A stretch of 64,000 bases of DNA, taken from contig CM026557.1 in NCBI GenBank assembly GCA_015143295.1, positions 31,257,965-31,321,964 of the forward strand, in the 5' to 3' direction. Positions 12,276-22,225 of the stretch are shown here, one piece after another; positions within the stretch are counted from its first letter, which is position 1; every line of letters starts with the position of its first letter. The position numbers were made by a program, and so were the translations under genes. The stretch comes from Tetracentron sinense. Lineage: Eukaryota; Streptophyta; Magnoliopsida; Trochodendrales; Trochodendraceae. Under the pieces are notes generated by a model. That model made no database searches. It was given only the letters and a program-made list of their open reading frames with translations, and was not told where the DNA came from.

Positions 12276-14139
12276 GGTCTAGATCTGATAGGCATTTTGC
12301 ACTCGTAGATTCTCCGGGATATGACAAGAGGCCTCCTTGGCACCCTCCTTATCCCCAACAATGTAAACCATTTCCAAATCAATGAAATCCGCTAGTTAGT
12401 CCCTTGAGCCTAACAACCTTCCTTTCAAAAACTTTTCAGGGACATCCTCCTTTGCCATTTATGGCATTTGCTACTTCATGAACTGATCCTGCAAAGGATA
12501 CGTAGGCAACCTGACAATCAGGTGCGGTCACCAAAGGAGTCAAGTCATTTCCTAAATCATCCCCCAAGTGGAGTCAAAACCTCTCAAGAGCTTCCCCTGC
12601 AGAGTCAAACTTTCCCTTTTTTCCTAAAGAGAAGTCAAGCGTTCCTCATTCCCCGACAGAGTTAGCCTTAAGGGTCTGAAATCTTCCATCAAAAGAAAAT
12701 CCAAAATAGAAGTTGAAACATTCTCAAAGTTAAGGACTCCCCACAGAGACAATCTCTCCAAACTTTCTCCCCAGCAAAATCAACTTCTCCCAAAACATTC
12801 CCCGAGTAGAGACAATCTCTTCGGACTCCCTCCCCGGTAGAATCAATCTCCATACAAAAATATTTTGGGGACAACCTCTCCCGAAACTTTCCCAGTAGAG
12901 TCAATCTCTCAAGAACTCCCCAAAGAGCCAGCCTTTAGCAAAGAGGAGAATTCCCCAGTGGAACACACAAAAAAAGGGAGAGGGGGAGAAAAAAACTCTA
13001 AGCGAGTGCAAATAAACTGCAATAATAAATTTCCAGGGTGTCCCAAACTTCGGTCCCCTAGCCTATATTTCGTTCTACTCTAAGTTCTCCTAGATCTACT
13101 GGAAACTATGAGTGCAAGTGTTTTATCACGCCTACATCCCAGCGGAATATAATCTCCAGTAAAGTGCCATCCAGGGCTATGAAGAGAGAAAATCCAGATC
13201 CCCAACAAATCGCGGGCATGAGTGAAAATCGACAACGACCTCATTGCGCAAAAATCACGTGACCCCAGGCCTAGTCTTGCGACTAGGGGAAAAAAAGGGA
13301 CAAAAATTGATCAGCTTCGCAGGCATGAGGAAAACCAGTAATGGCCTCATTGCACAAAAATTATGTGAATCTCATGACTTGGTCATTCCAAGGATAAAAA
13401 AGGAGAAAAGCTGAAATTTAGTATGACAACAAAATCCGGCAGCAATCAGTATCATCGGACTCCCGACTATACCCAGCAGAGTTTCCTCTAGGAACAAGTC
13501 TCCAGCGGACAGTTAATCCCTAAAGATCTCCAGCAGCTTCCTATCCCCCAGCGGATCCTCGGTAGAAGTCTCTAACTGCTCTCTACACTTCAGCAGCCTA
13601 CCAGTAACAACCCTCAATAACGGTAAGACAAGCTCATCTATCCCTCAAACAACATCCCCCGCAAAGGTAAATTCTTTGCTTGAATCGTACTCCACTCTCC
13701 AAGAGTAGAAGACAACCAACAAATCCCCACTAAACCTTGACAAAGGCAATTTACTGACAAATCTAAAAGTTAGCTGAGCATTCTTCTGTCAAAATAAAAA
13801 TCTTTTGAAAAAAGTCTTCAACACTCTTTCTAAATGTTTTCAAAGCAAAGTTTCTAGTACCAAGATCTGATTGTACCAACCTGCACTAAGCAGCCCGGCA
13901 AGACAACCAAACGGTGCCGACACCGCGCATCTAGTCGCAGTACAAAGGAGTCATGGGAAATCATCTTTGCCTTTATCTCCTGCATGACATCATTTTGCAT
14001 CCAGAATAGCGTCATACCTTGCTTGACAAAATTTTCTAGAACCACTCAAGGTGAACAGAATACAGCCCCTTTGGGCAATTTCAATTTCAATCTGGCTAGT
14101 GCCTTTGGGACATGCCTTTACAATATCAATCTGGCTAGT
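12276..14139 (+). other. 3' noncoding region of the Tat element
   Basis: No credible coding sequence. It is rich in short purine/pyrimidine blocks such as CTCCCCAG and AGAGTCAA. A long 3' noncoding tail between integrase and the 3' LTR is usual for Tat elements. Part (about 12276-13650) is repeated inverted at 1-182 and 2671-3440. Confidence 0.7.
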
Positions 14140-14825
14140 GCTCCGGGACATGCCAGAATCTTTTTGACACCCTCGTGTGTCCCTGACATCCTTTGTATCT
14201 CGTGACAAACTCGTCATGTTGCGACATTACCTCCTGCATGTCCTCTTTTCGACACCTCCTTGTGTCCCCGACATCTTGTGTTCCCCTTGACAAACTTGTC
14301 ATACCGCGACATTACTTCCTGCATGTCCTATTTTTTGACAACCCCGTGTGTCCTCGATATCTTGTGTGTCCCTTGATAATCTCGTTATACCGCGACATTA
14401 CTTCCTGCATATCTTCCTTTCGACACCCCCGTGTGTCCTCGACATCTTGTGTGTCCCTTGATAAACTCGTCATACCGTGATATTAATTCCTGTATGTCAT
14501 CCTTTCGACACTCTCATGTGTCCCCGATATCCTGTGTGTCCCTTGAAAAATTTGTCTTACCGCGACATTACCTCCTGCATGTCCCCTTTTTGACACCCCC
14601 GTGTGTCCTCGACATCCTGTGTGTCCCTTGATAATCTCGTAATACCGCGACATTACTTCCTGCATATCCTCCTTTTGACACCCCCGTGTGTCCTTGACAT
14701 CCTGTGTGTCCCTTGACAAACTCATCATATCACGACATTAACTCCTGCATGTCCTCCTTTCGACACTCTCATGTGTCCCCGATATCTTGTGTGTCCCTTG
14801 AAAAATTCTTCTTACCGCGACATTA
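14140..14825 (+). repeat. 85-bp tandem array in the Tat 3' tail, left part
   Basis: Unit starts (GCGACATTA-like) fall at 14221, 14306, 14392, 14477, 14562, 14647, 14732 and 14817, giving a period of 85-86 bp. Each unit contains CTCCTGCATGTCCTC, CGTGTGTCC and GTGTGTCCCTTGA. The array is cut at CATTA (14821-14825) by the Tekay element and resumes at 24623. Open frames in it are an effect of the repeat. Confidence 0.93.
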
Positions 14826-15309
14826 TGTAGAGACCCGAATCTTTTTCATGTTTTTATTTCATTGTGTTAAGGGTATTTTAGTCCTTGTGATGTTTGATGT
14901 TTATTGTTTTTTTATATCTAAGTATGGTGATGTAAACTAGGCTTAATCAACTTGTAACGGATGGATGTCATAGCACACCCTAAACTTTAGGAAGCTCTAG
15001 TTTTGGCACCGTTTACTGGAATTGTGTAATTTGTGAACCATTAGAAAGGTGTTGGAACCCTCTTCGAGGTTCATGTTTAGTGTTTTTCCTCATTTTGAGT
15101 TTAAGTCAAGTCAATAGTAAGTTTTGTCTAATGGAATTACAGATCAGTCAACTTTGGGGATATTTTAGTCTTTTAATTAAGTGGAAATTGGAAATTCTAA
15201 AATGCCAGAAATGTTCGTTTTCGAAAGACGAATCCAACGCAAGTTGAATCGTCAAAATCCGATGAACGAGTAAAAAGTTATGGCCAAAACAGTAAAGAGA
15301 GTCAAAACC

Positions 15310-15505
15310 TGCAGGAACCGATCGCTCGGTCAGAACCAGCGATCGATCGGTCCAAAACCGATCGATCGGTATCTATCGACTGGTCCAAAATTTTGTATGG
15401 GGAAATTTTCCAGAGAGTGTGTTTTTGACCGATCGCCCGGTCATAAACACCGATCGATCGGTAGGCAACCGATCGCTCGGTCATTACCACCGATCGCTCG
15501 GTCCT
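15310..15505 (+). promoter_or_regulatory. Cluster of GATCGATC-type palindromes upstream of the LTR TATA box
   Basis: Seven or so palindromic or near-palindromic sites are visible, of the types ACCGATCGCTCGGT and CCGATCGATCGG, plus one decayed TATCGACTGGT. They occupy about 60-250 bp upstream of the TATA box. The same position is used in the 3' LTR (about 22710-22905) and, with other sequences, in other LTR families here. A cluster of binding sites for a dimeric DNA-binding protein is an inference. Confidence 0.7.
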
Positions 15506-15566
15506 TCGTGTTTTTGCTGATTTTTAGTAAGGGCTTTTTGGTCTTTTTGTTCTCAGACCTTGAGGC

Positions 15567-15574
15567 TATAAATA
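15567..15574 (+). promoter_or_regulatory. TATA box of the Tekay LTR promoter
   Basis: TATAAATA lies in GGCTATAAATAGGGGGTCC, a strong plant TATA context. Transcription of the element should start about 30 bp downstream, placing R near 15600. The equivalent in the 3' LTR is about 22966-22973. Confidence 0.8.
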
Positions 15575-16784
15575 GGGGGTCCTACTCGAAATATTAAAAT
15601 ACTCCACCTAGTTCTAACCTAATTTGGAAAAAAAGGGAGAAACCTTAGGGTTTTGAGAGAGGGTTTTGCTTGGAGAAGAAGGAGGTTGCTAGAAGATTGA
15701 GAGGAAAGTTGGGAGATCGTCCTCAAAGCTTCTCCAAATCGTCTCGGGAGCGTTTTGAATCCAAGGGAAGGATTCCTAAGGTCGATATACTATCCTAATC
15801 AACTTTATTTTAAGGTTTTGTGAATGTTAAGATGTTAGGAATTGTAGAAATAGATAGTTGATGCATTTTCCCTAATTTTCTAAGAAGCAAGCTAATTATG
15901 GATGAATATGTGGATTGGAAATGTGGATAGAATGTATGGAGGATGGGAAATCTATGGAGGATGGGATTAATTTGTTGATGTGGATGAATATATGGATTGT
16001 ATGGATGGAATTATGATTTGATGAATGCAAGAAAAGGTAGAGAAACAATGGATTCATATTATGTGTACTCAAGGTGTTTGTGAAAATGTCTGTGAGAATA
16101 AATGCTATGATACTTTTATGAAATGGTGGTAAATGGATTATAAATGATGTTAAGAATTATGATAAGAAATATATATGTGATTGTTTGTTAAGTATACTTA
16201 ATTACTTGCTTGGGAATTGATAGTCGGGAATTCTCTAACTATTTGGTATGGGACAGTATAGTGGAGTTTCCATGGTGGGAGGTCGGAATCTAAGCAATTA
16301 CCAACTCGAATGTTAATTTCGACACTTAAGCACATATGCACGTGTATGTTAAGATAAGAGTCTCACAAGTCACACATATGGACTACAAGCATGAATATGG
16401 CATACGTATGACATTCTGAATAAGCATAAGCATGGCATGGTCCGTATCCGCCAAGAACGGCATGTCTCATTACTGTGTGATCTGAATAAGTGCATAAGGC
16501 ATGGTCCGTATCCGCCAAGAACGGCATGTCTCATCCGTGTATGATCTGAATAAGTGCATAAGCATAAGCATAAGCATCTCACAAGTACGTGGTCTCGTAA
16601 GCATAAGTACCTCATAAGTGTATGGTTTTCTAAGTCTAAGATTCTCACAAGTACACGAGTCAAGGTGATGATATGATGTATATGCGCACACGTTCTTCCG
16701 CACTCTGATTATGTTATTATGCTATTGGATATGTTTCTGACTAAGTGCAGGTATATCATTATTGTTGGTTAGATTTTATATACA

Positions 16785-16804
16785 CTGAGTACCTTTGTAC
16801 TCAG
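16785..16804 (+). other. Conserved hairpin in the LTR leader
   Basis: CTGAGTAC-CTTT-GTACTCAG forms a perfect 8-bp stem. It recurs at 601-620 (LTR A), 4862-4880 (LTR B), 8159-8177 (LTR C) and at the equivalent place in the 3' LTR. LTRs B and C have a T-A pair where LTR A and this element have C-G. Confidence 0.75.
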
Positions 16805-16823
16805 CCGGACTTTGTCTTGGCAG

Positions 16824-16939
16824 GTTTAGAGCAGGAGTACACGGCGGAGCCGTGGGTTGAGGAGACTTACCTCGAGGAAGGAGGTGAAGGTGAGCCTGCC
16901 GAGGAGGGAGCCGGAGACTTGGGCGGTTACACCTCTTAG
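16824..16939 (+). other. Acidic protein-like block conserved among Tekay-like LTRs
   Basis: Just after a candidate splice acceptor (TTGTCTTGGCAG) an open frame encodes an acidic peptide with EPWVEETYLEE, ending GGYTS and a stop. LTR A keeps the frame. LTR B reads VEEDYGEEEP and LTR D reads PWIEEEYIEEP at the same place and splice phase. No ATG begins the frame, so translation would need upstream splicing or a non-AUG start. Coding status is unproven. Confidence 0.45.
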
Positions 16940-17227
16940 TTTACATTTCTTTTCATTGAGAGAGTTTTGTATTTGACTTTTAGAGGATGTTGCTCAGTAG
17001 ACTTCTTATTAGTTGTGTATCAGACTTGTTGGTTCATTGTGAGTTGTATATATAGACCTTAGACTTGTGCAGGTTGGATTGGGTTTATATATCGGAATTT
17101 TATTACTCTAATTTTTGGGAGACTCGTGTAGTAGCCTTGTATGCATGGTTTGTAAGCAGGTTAAGTGAATGTGACGATTCCAAATTCCTATTTTAGCCTT
17201 AGTAGGATTTTGGGGTCGTTACAGAGG

Positions 17228-17239
17228 TGGTATCAGAGC
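17228..17239 (+). other. Primer binding site (tRNA-Met type)
   Basis: TGGTATCAGAGC, four bases after the LTR end, is the classic sequence complementary to the 3' end of initiator tRNA-Met used by many plant LTR elements to prime minus-strand synthesis. Confidence 0.93.
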
Positions 17240-17522
17240 TCTAGGCATTAGGTTCCCTTGGGCTAAATTGTCTTCTTAGTAGGAGTCATGTTATGTCACT
17301 CCAGGTCTGATACCAGAGGATATCAATTAGTGCTCAAGGCATTAGAGTCCTTAGGGCTAAGGTATTAAGTGTAGGGTATAGGAAAATGTGAACCTTAGGG
17401 AAGCAACATCAAGTTCAGGACTTTAAAATTGTTGAGGATTGAGTTTTGATTAAGCGTAGACTTAGGAATTTTATGTGAGTGTGTTCTAAATGGATTGTTT
17501 TCTTCTTCTAAGGATTGTAAGC

Positions 17523-18755
17523 ATGAGAAGGGGTGGAAGAAATAATAGGCATGGAGGAGGCAGTGTGACAGATGGGGATTCCCCAGATGGTGCTTCCCAA
17601 GCCAATGTGAGTCGGGCTATGGAAGCTATTGCTGCAGCCATGGAGAGGCAGGCTGAAATTATGGCTCAGCAAACTGCGCTGCTAGCTGCTGGTCAAGCTA
17701 GGCAAGAGAGGGTGGTTGATGTTCACCCACCCCGTCACAACGGAGTGGAAGCTTTTAGGAGGATGAGTCCTCCAGCCTTCTACGGTAGTACGGATCCCTC
17801 AGTTGCCGAGTTATGGATCATGCAACTAGAGAAGATTTTCACCGTGCTTGAGGCTACCGATGAGCAGAGGGTGAAATGGGCCTCCTTCGTCATGGAAGGC
17901 GAAGCGGAACATTGGTGGAGGGCTGCATCTAGGCAGAGGAATGAGGTGCGAGCTGGACAAGAGTGGACTTGGGGAGAGTTCCTCGACATCTTCTACGAGA
18001 GATACTTCCCGGTGTTTGTGAGAGATCAGAAGGAGATTGAATTCTCTACCTTAGAGCAAGGGAGGATGTCAGTGGCCGAGTATGAGGCCAAGTTTGTAGG
18101 GCTTTCTAAGTTTGCTCCTCACTTGATTACTACGGAGAGAATGAAGGCAAAGAGGTTTGAGCGAGGCTTGAAGGATTTTATCCGGGAGAAGGTTTCGATA
18201 CTTCAACTCGAAACATGTAGGGAAGTGTACCAACGTGCTTTGATAGCTGAGAAGAATTTAGAAGAATTTTTGAAGAAGAGGGAGAAGATGCAAGCAAGCA
18301 GGTTTGTCCCCCAGGACAAGAGGTTGAGGGTAGCAGGTCCTATGCCCATTGCTAGGCTTACCCCGTATCAGAGGCCTACTCAGGTAGCCCCACGAGCAGC
18401 TCAGGTGGCTCCGCCTACTACTGGCATTCAGCTGTTTGATGTATGCCGCCAGTGCGGAAAGAGGCACAGAGTAGGAGAGTGTAGGGCAATTACGGGAGGC
18501 TGTTTTCATTGTGGAGATGTTTCACACCGGATCCGAGATTGCCCACTCCGCTTTCAGCAGGGGATTCAGTCGACTCAGCCACAGGGAGTCAGGCCCCCAG
18601 GTAGGCAGTCCGCACAGCAGAGGCCACCACAGGGTCCTAGACCTCAGCAGCCTCACCAGCCAGCTCAGGGTCGAGTGTTTGCTACCTCGGAGCGGGATGC
18701 ACAGGCGTCCGACGACGTTGTGCAGGGTACGTTTAATTGTGCTTTAGTCAATTAA
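17523..18755 (+). CDS. gag: Gag of the Tekay-type element (unspliced form)
   Basis: The product is a 410-residue capsid/nucleocapsid protein that would form the cytoplasmic virus-like particle. I choose the ATG at 17523 (MRRGGRNN) because the open frame upstream from 17490 lacks Gag-like content. The central gag domain is clear (YGSTDPSVAELWIMQLEKIF, EAEHWWRAA, FYERYFP, GRMSVAEYEAKF). Two zinc knuckles follow near the C-terminus: CRQCGKRHRVGEC (atypical CX2CX3HX4C) and CFHCGDVSHRIRDC (canonical CX2CX4HX4C). The tail is rich in Pro, Gln and Arg. The stop at 18753-18755 lies inside a candidate intron; if this is spliced, Gag is fused in frame to Pol. The frame is intact. Confidence 0.93.
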   Translation: MRRGGRNNRHGGGSVTDGDSPDGASQANVSRAMEAIAAAMERQAEIMAQQTALLAAGQARQERVVDVHPPRHNGVEAFRRMSPPAFYGSTDPSVAELWIMQLEKIFTVLEATDEQRVKWASFVMEGEAEHWWRAASRQRNEVRAGQEWTWGEFLDIFYERYFPVFVRDQKEIEFSTLEQGRMSVAEYEAKFVGLSKFAPHLITTERMKAKRFERGLKDFIREKVSILQLETCREVYQRALIAEKNLEEFLKKREKMQASRFVPQDKRLRVAGPMPIARLTPYQRPTQVAPRAAQVAPPTTGIQLFDVCRQCGKRHRVGECRAITGGCFHCGDVSHRIRDCPLRFQQGIQSTQPQGVRPPGRQSAQQRPPQGPRPQQPHQPAQGRVFATSERDAQASDDVVQGTFNCALVN

Positions 18756-18861
18756 AATATTGTTCTGATGCTATGTGTGTGATATTAAATGTTATGTGGT
18801 ATGATGTAAGATGCATGTATGTATTCATGATTTGACAAATTAGCTTTGTGTATTAATTCAG
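18727..18861 (+). other. Candidate intron between gag and protease
   Basis: The donor is CAGG|GTACGT and the acceptor TTAATTCAG|GC; length 135 bp, AT-rich, with a branch-like TTGAC about 25 nt before the acceptor. Joining 18726 to 18862 gives one uninterrupted frame: Gag ends VVQ, a Gly codon is split by the junction, and protease starts SLLINDF. Unspliced RNA stops ten codons after the donor, giving Gag alone. Confidence 0.75.
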
Positions 18862-21800
18862 GCTCATTGTTGATAAATGATTTCCTCGCTCATGTTTTGA
18901 TCGATACTGGTTCCACTCACTCCTTCATTACACCTAGTTTTGCACGAGAATTTCCGTTTGAGCCAAGTCTGTTAGACCGTGAATTGTCGATTGCTACTCC
19001 TGTTGGTAGTTCGGTCATCACTGATAAGGTCTATCGAGCTTGTGATATTCGAGTAGGCCAGAGAGAGATGCCAGCTGATCTGATTGTCCTTGAGTTCCAA
19101 GACTTTGACGTCATTTTAGGCATGGATTGGCTTTCCAAATACCATGGGCATGTTGACTGTTTTGAGAAGGTAGTCAACTTTAGACCAATCAGTGAGCCCT
19201 CTTTTCGTTTCCAAGGGTTGAAGAAGGACTTAGCTCGTTTCGCGGCATTAAGTCTTACTACCTCGGAAGCACCAGATTTCTCAAGTATCCCTATTGTAGA
19301 GGAATTTATGGATGTCTTTCCCAATGACTTACCGGGTTTGCCGCCAGATAGAGAAGTAGAGTTTACAATTGAGTTGGCTCCGGGTACGGCACCCATCTCT
19401 AAAGCTCCGTATAGGATGGCTCCAGCAGAGTTGAAAGAGCTTAAGGAGCAGATTGACGAATTGCTTGGTCTTGGATTTATCCGCCCAAGTGTATCACCTT
19501 GGGGAGCTCCTGTTTTGTTTGTGAAGAAGAAGGATGGTTCGATGAGGATGTGCATCGACTATCGGCAGCTGAACAAGGTCACTATCAAGAACAAATATCC
19601 TTTGCCCAGGATCGACGACTTGTTTGATCAGTTGCAAGGAGCTAAGTATTTTTCCAAGATCGACTTAAGGTCAGGCTACCATCAACTGAAGATAAAGGTG
19701 GAAGATGTGCCTAAGTCTGCTTTCAGGACCAGATATGGGCATTTGAATTCTTAGTCATGCCGTTCGGTTTGACAAACGCCCCCGGCAGCATTCATGGATC
19801 TCATGAACAGGATCTTCAAGCCGACTCTGGACCGCTTTGTGATCGTGTTTGTGGATGACATTTTAGTGTACTCCAGGACACAGAAGGAGCATGAGATGCA
19901 TCTCAGGATCACCCTGAAGACACTCCGTGAGCATAAGTTATATGCTAAGCTTAGCAAGTGCGAGTTTTGGCTAGAAAAAGTAGCATTTCTAGGCCATGTA
20001 GTGTCAAAAGATGGGATTTCAGTTGACCCTGCTAAGATAGAAGCAGTGGAAGGATGGGGAAGGCCAAAGAGTGTTACAGAGGTTCGAAGTTTCTTAGGCC
20101 TAGCTGGATATTATCGAAGATTTGTAGAAGGATTTTCCAGTTTGGCAGCTCCGCTTACTCATCTAACTCGAAAGAACGCTAGATTCGAGTGGAATGAGAA
20201 ATGTGAGAAGAGTTTTCTCGAGTTGAAGAAGCGTCTCACCACCGCTCCGATTTTGACTGTTCCATCGGGTAGTGAAGGTTTTGTGGTGTACAGTGACGCA
20301 TCACTCGTTGGGTTAGGTTGTGTTCTTATGTAACACGGGAAGGTGATTGCATATGCTTCTCGGCAGTTGAAAGACCACGAGAAGAACTATCCTACCCATG
20401 ATTTGGAGTTAGCAGCCTTGGTTTTTGCTCTTAAGATCTGGAGACACTATTTGTACGGTGCGCAGTTTGAAGTTTTCACCGACCACAAAAGTCTGAAGTA
20501 TTTATTCTCGCAGAAAGAGCTGAATTTGAGGCAGCGTCGTTGGGTGGAATTCCTCAAGGATTATGATTGTTCTATCCAGTACCACCCGGGGAAAGCAAAT
20601 GTAGTGGCAGATGCTCTAAGTAGGAGACCTACTGGGTTCTTGGCACACTTGATGGTCCAAGAATGGAAGCTACTAGAAGAGGCGTCTAGCCTTGATGCAG
20701 GTTTCAGTGTGGGAGCATCTCGAGCCTTGTTGGCTAACATTATGGTCAGGCCAACCTTATTGGATAGGATTAAAGATCTACAGTGGAATGATGGAGAACT
20801 GCACGCTGCCATGAATAAGTCACTGAGCAGCGGGTTTGAGGATTTCTCTTGGAGAGATGGTGGAGTTTGTTTCAAGGGTAGACTTTGTGTTCCGGATGAT
20901 GAGGATTTAAGAAGGGAGATTCTGGATGAAGCACACAAGTCCAAGTACACCGTGCATCCGGGAGGTACTAAGATGTACCAGAACCTTAAGAAGTATTTCT
21001 GGTTGAAAGGTATGAAGAAAGATGTGGCTACCTTTGTATCCAAGTGTTTGGTGTGTCAGCAGGTGAAGGCCGAACACAGGAGGCCGGCAGGACTTCTTCA
21101 GTCTCTTCCTATTCCCGAGTGGAAGTGGGAAAATATCTCCATGGATTTTGTTGTTGGTTTGCCAAAGACGGCCAAGAACTTTGATGCCATTTGGGTTGTG
21201 GTTGACCGATTGACTAAATCAGCTCATTTTCTTCCATATCGGACCACTTTCAACTCCAATCAATTGGCTAACCTCTATATCAAGGAGTTAGTTCGATTGC
21301 ATGGAGTGCCAGTTAGCATTGTTTCTGATCGAGATCCGAGATTTACATCCAGATTCTGGAAGAGTTTTCAGCAGGCCATGGGTTCCCATTTGGATTTTAG
21401 TACGGCATTTCATCCGCAGACAGATGGGCAAACTGAAAGAGTGAACCAGATCATAGAGGACATGCTACGAGCTTGCATGTTAGACTTTCAGGGTAGTTGG
21501 GTTGATCACTTGCCGTTGGTTGAGTTTGCCTACAACAACAGCTATCAAGCTAGCATTCAGATGGCTCCGTTTGAGGCACTTTATGGGAGGAGTTGTCGTT
21601 CACCTTTGTGTTGGGACGAAGTTGGTGAGAGGAAGCTTTTGGGTTTCGAGCTCATTGGTCAGACTGTGGATAGAGTTCTGTTGATCAGGGAGAGGTTGAG
21701 AAGCAGCTCAGAGTAGACAGAAGAGCTATGCCGATACTCGGAGGAGAGATCTTGAGTTCCAAGTCGGAGATTTTGTATTTGTAAAGATCTCACCTACGAA

Positions 21801-22182
21801 GGGGGTGATGAGGTTTGGCAAGCGAGGCAAGCTCAGTCCGAGATATGTGGGTCCTTTTGAGATCATCACCCGAGTCGGGGAAGTTGCTTATCGGGTCGCC
21901 TTGCCACCTCACATGGAAGGTGTGCATAATGTCTTTCACATCTCTATGTTGAGGAAGTACATTGTTGATCCTTCACATGTCATTCATTTGGAACCGTGGG
22001 AAATTCGGGAAGACTTGACTCTAGTGGAGCAACCGGCTCGAATTTTGGACCGGAAAGAGCAAGTTTTGCGTTCTAAGGTCATTCCTCTTGTACTCTTGCA
22101 ATGGGAGCATCACTCTAGAAAAGAGGCTACTTGGGAGAGAGAAGCCGAAGTCCGTGAAAAGTACCCACATTTATTCACCTAA
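18862..22182 (+). pseudogene. pol: Pol of the Tekay-type element: protease, RT, RNase H, integrase, chromodomain
   Basis: Domains in order: aspartic protease ([18 protein letters not shown]); RT ([32 protein letters not shown], catalytic FVDDILVYS near 19850); RNase H (VYSDAS, DLELAAL, FTDHKSL, VVADALS); integrase with an HHCC zinc finger ([17 protein letters not shown]) and a DDE core ([24 protein letters not shown]); GPY/F region (YVGPFEIITRVGEVAYRV); C-terminal chromodomain (LDRKEQVLRSKV to KEATWEREAEV). Defects: a 1-bp loss near 19743 and a 1-bp gain near 19785 that restore the frame 40 bp later, TAA for a Gln codon at 20331, and a frameshift near 21702. The chromodomain is thought to steer insertion towards heterochromatin. 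Confidence 0.95.
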
Positions 22183-22210
22183 GGTACGTAATTTCGAGGA
22201 CGAAATTCTT

Positions 22211-22225
22211 TTAAGGGGGGGAGGA
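22211..22225 (+). other. Polypurine tract of the Tekay element
   Basis: TTAAGGGGGGGAGGA lies directly before the 3' LTR. It primes plus-strand DNA synthesis. Confidence 0.92.

Larger units (their letters stand above)
14826..17223 (+). repeat. 5' LTR of the Tekay-type element
   Basis: It runs from TGTAGAGACCCG to GGGGTCGTTACA and is followed by the primer site. It contains the U3 palindrome cluster, TATA box, candidate leader-intron donor (15781) and acceptor (16822-16823), two 60-bp repeats with GCCAAGAACGGCATG (16447-16530), a hairpin and a conserved acidic reading block. Confidence 0.95.

Noticed and set aside
14193-14940. Open frames of 60-95 codons in the 85-bp array
   Set aside because: They arise because the repeat keeps stops away; frames rotate with each 85-bp unit and overlap on both strands.
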